Part shown: in pieces, positions 62,623-64,000 of the stretch | Numbering within the stretch: the first letter of the stretch is position 1 | Layout of the letters: each line of letters begins with the position of its first letter | NCBI RefSeq assembly: GCF_030563405.1 | Contig: NZ_CP130749.1 | Coordinates: 1,116,001-1,180,000, forward strand | Direction of reading: 5' to 3' | From: Vibrio sp. SNU_ST1 | GTDB lineage: Bacteria > Pseudomonadota > Gammaproteobacteria > Enterobacterales > Vibrionaceae | Length of the DNA stretch: 64,000 bases | The notes under the pieces: generated by a model | Told to the model about the DNA's origin: nothing | What the model saw: the letters and a program-made list of their open reading frames with translations, nothing else | Databases searched by the model: none | Program-made: the position numbers and the translations under genes

Positions 62623-63459
62623 TTACTCCTGCAGTGATTCAAATGTTCCTTTAAGGCTTGCTAATTCACTCATGAAATAAGCCCACTGCTTATTATTGCT
62701 GCTTTCTACGATATCGACTAAAAAAATGGCTGACGTTTCCATGTTCTTGTTAAGCTCAGGCTCAAGTCCTTCAGGGTAATAAGCTTCATTGTTCAGAAGC
62801 AGGTTCATAATAATCGACTGAGCGATACGTAAATCACTTTTCTTTTCCATCAATGTCGATAAATCTTGATAGGTATTATTTTGATATTGGCGCCAGCTAT
62901 CGTTGGTATTTACCCACTCTTGGGACCAAGCAAGAATAATCTTTTTTTGCTCTTCGGATACCGATCCTAACCACCGCTCTAGCCTATCTCCTATTCGATT
63001 TCGGTATCGTTCTCTGGAATCTATATCATTCAATGACAATCTTTCTTCGTAATACTCTTGCTGCTTTTCTCTCAAGTTCTTTAAGAATTCGTTATCTTGT
63101 TTAGGGTTAAACTGCATGCTTAAAGCGTAAATATCGGGAGAGAACTTACTAACAATTGAGCGAATATGGTCTTTAATTTGGTCACTTTGTTCAGTGACAA
63201 AAGCAGAATTCATATTAGAACGATCTGTATTTTGGATCACTTCTAATTGCGAAATATACAACGGCAGTTGAGTTTCTTTGTGCCATAGCTGCAATAAGTC
63301 GAGGCGCTCTTCGAGCTCTGATTCCTGACTATTGGAGAGAGTTACAAAGTCTTCAATATAGCTAACGGCAAACCAACTGATATTGTTATAAGCGAATTTG
63401 GTCCCACAGCCAGTGAATAGAAAACAGCTTAATAAGACTAACCAACGACACTTTCTCAT
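62623..63459 (-). CDS. DUF6279 family lipoprotein
   Basis: A 278-residue predicted lipoprotein with lipobox LFTGC (Cys near 18). The segment YNNISWFAVSYIEDFVTLSNSQESELEERLDLLQLWHKETQLPLYI matches the DUF6279 pattern as I recall it (given here by its core residues). The rest is helical. Function unknown; probably outer-membrane anchored at the periplasmic face. It stands alone. Confidence 0.8.
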   Translation of the reverse strand: MRKCRWLVLLSCFLFTGCGTKFAYNNISWFAVSYIEDFVTLSNSQESELEERLDLLQLWHKETQLPLYISQLEVIQNTDRSNMNSAFVTEQSDQIKDHIRSIVSKFSPDIYALSMQFNPKQDNEFLKNLREKQQEYYEERLSLNDIDSRERYRNRIGDRLERWLGSVSEEQKKIILAWSQEWVNTNDSWRQYQNNTYQDLSTLMEKKSDLRIAQSIIMNLLLNNEAYYPEGLEPELNKNMETSAIFLVDIVESSNNKQWAYFMSELASLKGTFESLQE

Positions 63460-63722
63460 TACACCCTCTCACAACATTTTACTCAACGACGAACCTCAAT
63501 ACGATCTTATAACATTAGCTACAAAATCGGGTTCTCGTAAAACTTTCGGATAAATTGAGGCTTTGTCTTGCTAAATAGGCAGTTTCGGCAAATGCTTAAA
63601 ATAAACCCATTCACAGTGGTGATGTTATTCATTTTTAATTACTCATTAAAAAGCAACACAATACATATTAAACGGTATATGTTTTGCATAACTTCAAATG
63701 ATTAGTATTTGGGAGGCAAGCT

Positions 63723-63896
63723 ATGTCCGCAATTCCTCATCATACAAGTGAATTAGAATATGAGCTTTGCTATTTTGACGATGGGAAAATAATCACAATT
63801 GCGATATTTGCTAATAATCGACAGGAAGCGATGGCTTGGTATCTTAGCGAAGGAAAACATATCAATGATCTTTATTCGATCAGACCGGATGAATAG
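63723..63896 (+). CDS. 57-residue protein of unknown function
   Basis: A short frame MSAIPHHTSELEYELCYFDD... ending SIRPDE, with GGGAGG six bases before the ATG. It has the look of a small alpha/beta fold (strand ELEYELCYF, strand KIITIAIFANN, helix RQEAMAWYLSE). I do not recognise the family. Confidence 0.65.
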   Translation: MSAIPHHTSELEYELCYFDDGKIITIAIFANNRQEAMAWYLSEGKHINDLYSIRPDE

Positions 63897-63920
63897 ATCT
63901 ATGGTTAGCAGCTTGGGTGA

Positions 63921-63964
63921 ATTAGCTCAGGTAATAACCAATTAAGCTAAGGTGATAACCAATT
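63921..63964. repeat. Two 20-21-bp tandem repeats
   Basis: ATTAGCTCAGGTAATAACCA and ATTAAGCTAAGGTGATAACCA stand head to tail 25 bp after the 57-residue gene. Confidence 0.6.
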
Positions 63965-64000
63965 GTGGAACACCCTTTACTGCATTTTTATTAGAGTGAC

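Overview
The window is Vibrio-type chromosomal DNA. Protein families, moderate GC and gene neighbours all fit a marine Vibrio. The gene set guaC, deaD, rnb and a lone ackA recalls the second chromosome of vibrios; this is from memory of V. cholerae gene locations and was not checked. No tRNA, rRNA, CRISPR array, prophage or insertion sequence was seen.

Layout. 0-2 kb: a chemoreceptor whose start touches the window edge. 2-7.4 kb: a thiamin salvage operon on the minus strand (TPP riboswitch, thiD, thiZ, thiX, thiY, tenA, thiM). 7.4-13.5 kb: a DMT exporter, an AraC regulator, two envelope proteins, a small DUF2999-like protein and a glutathione transferase. 13.8-15.5 kb: an AT-rich two-gene unit that looks like a membrane-disrupting toxin with a membrane immunity protein. 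15.5-24.7 kb: guaC with an unusual leader made of twin hairpins, a PAS protein plus a CheC-like response regulator, a MATE pump, a LysR regulator, a second DMT permease, a VOC protein and a cysteine-pair protein. 24.8-33 kb: a fecABCDE-like ferric-chelate uptake operon preceded by a second TonB-dependent siderophore receptor with a Fur-box candidate. 33.5-34.1 kb: a lone 212-residue protein carrying the Thr/Cys/His active-site pattern of BLF1/CNF-type glutamine deamidase toxins. 34.3-40.7 kb: ackA, the cold-shock helicase deaD and RNase II. 40.8-49.5 kb: an AraC regulator, a small unknown protein, a PstS-like protein, a MaoC hydratase, an RND efflux pair and a dCMP deaminase-family gene. 49.6-64 kb: an MscS channel, a DM13 protein, peptidase T, an aldo/keto reductase, a SpoU methyltransferase, a 7Fe ferredoxin, a COG2509 flavoprotein, an unknown lipoprotein, BluB, a RhlE-like helicase, a PPC-domain protein, a DEDDh exonuclease, a DUF6279 lipoprotein and a 57-residue protein.

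Themes. Nutrient scavenging is prominent: thiamin precursors, two iron receptors with one ABC system, phosphate, and the cobalamin lower ligand. So is RNA turnover at low temperature (deaD, rnb, rhlE-like). The two best candidates for undescribed biology are the toxin/immunity-like pair at 13.8-15.5 kb and the BLF1-like protein at 33.5 kb. Both are isolated cargo-like genes without a signal peptide. The guaC leader is the most interesting RNA candidate. Short tandem repeats lie just after several genes and may mark slippage-prone 3-prime regions.
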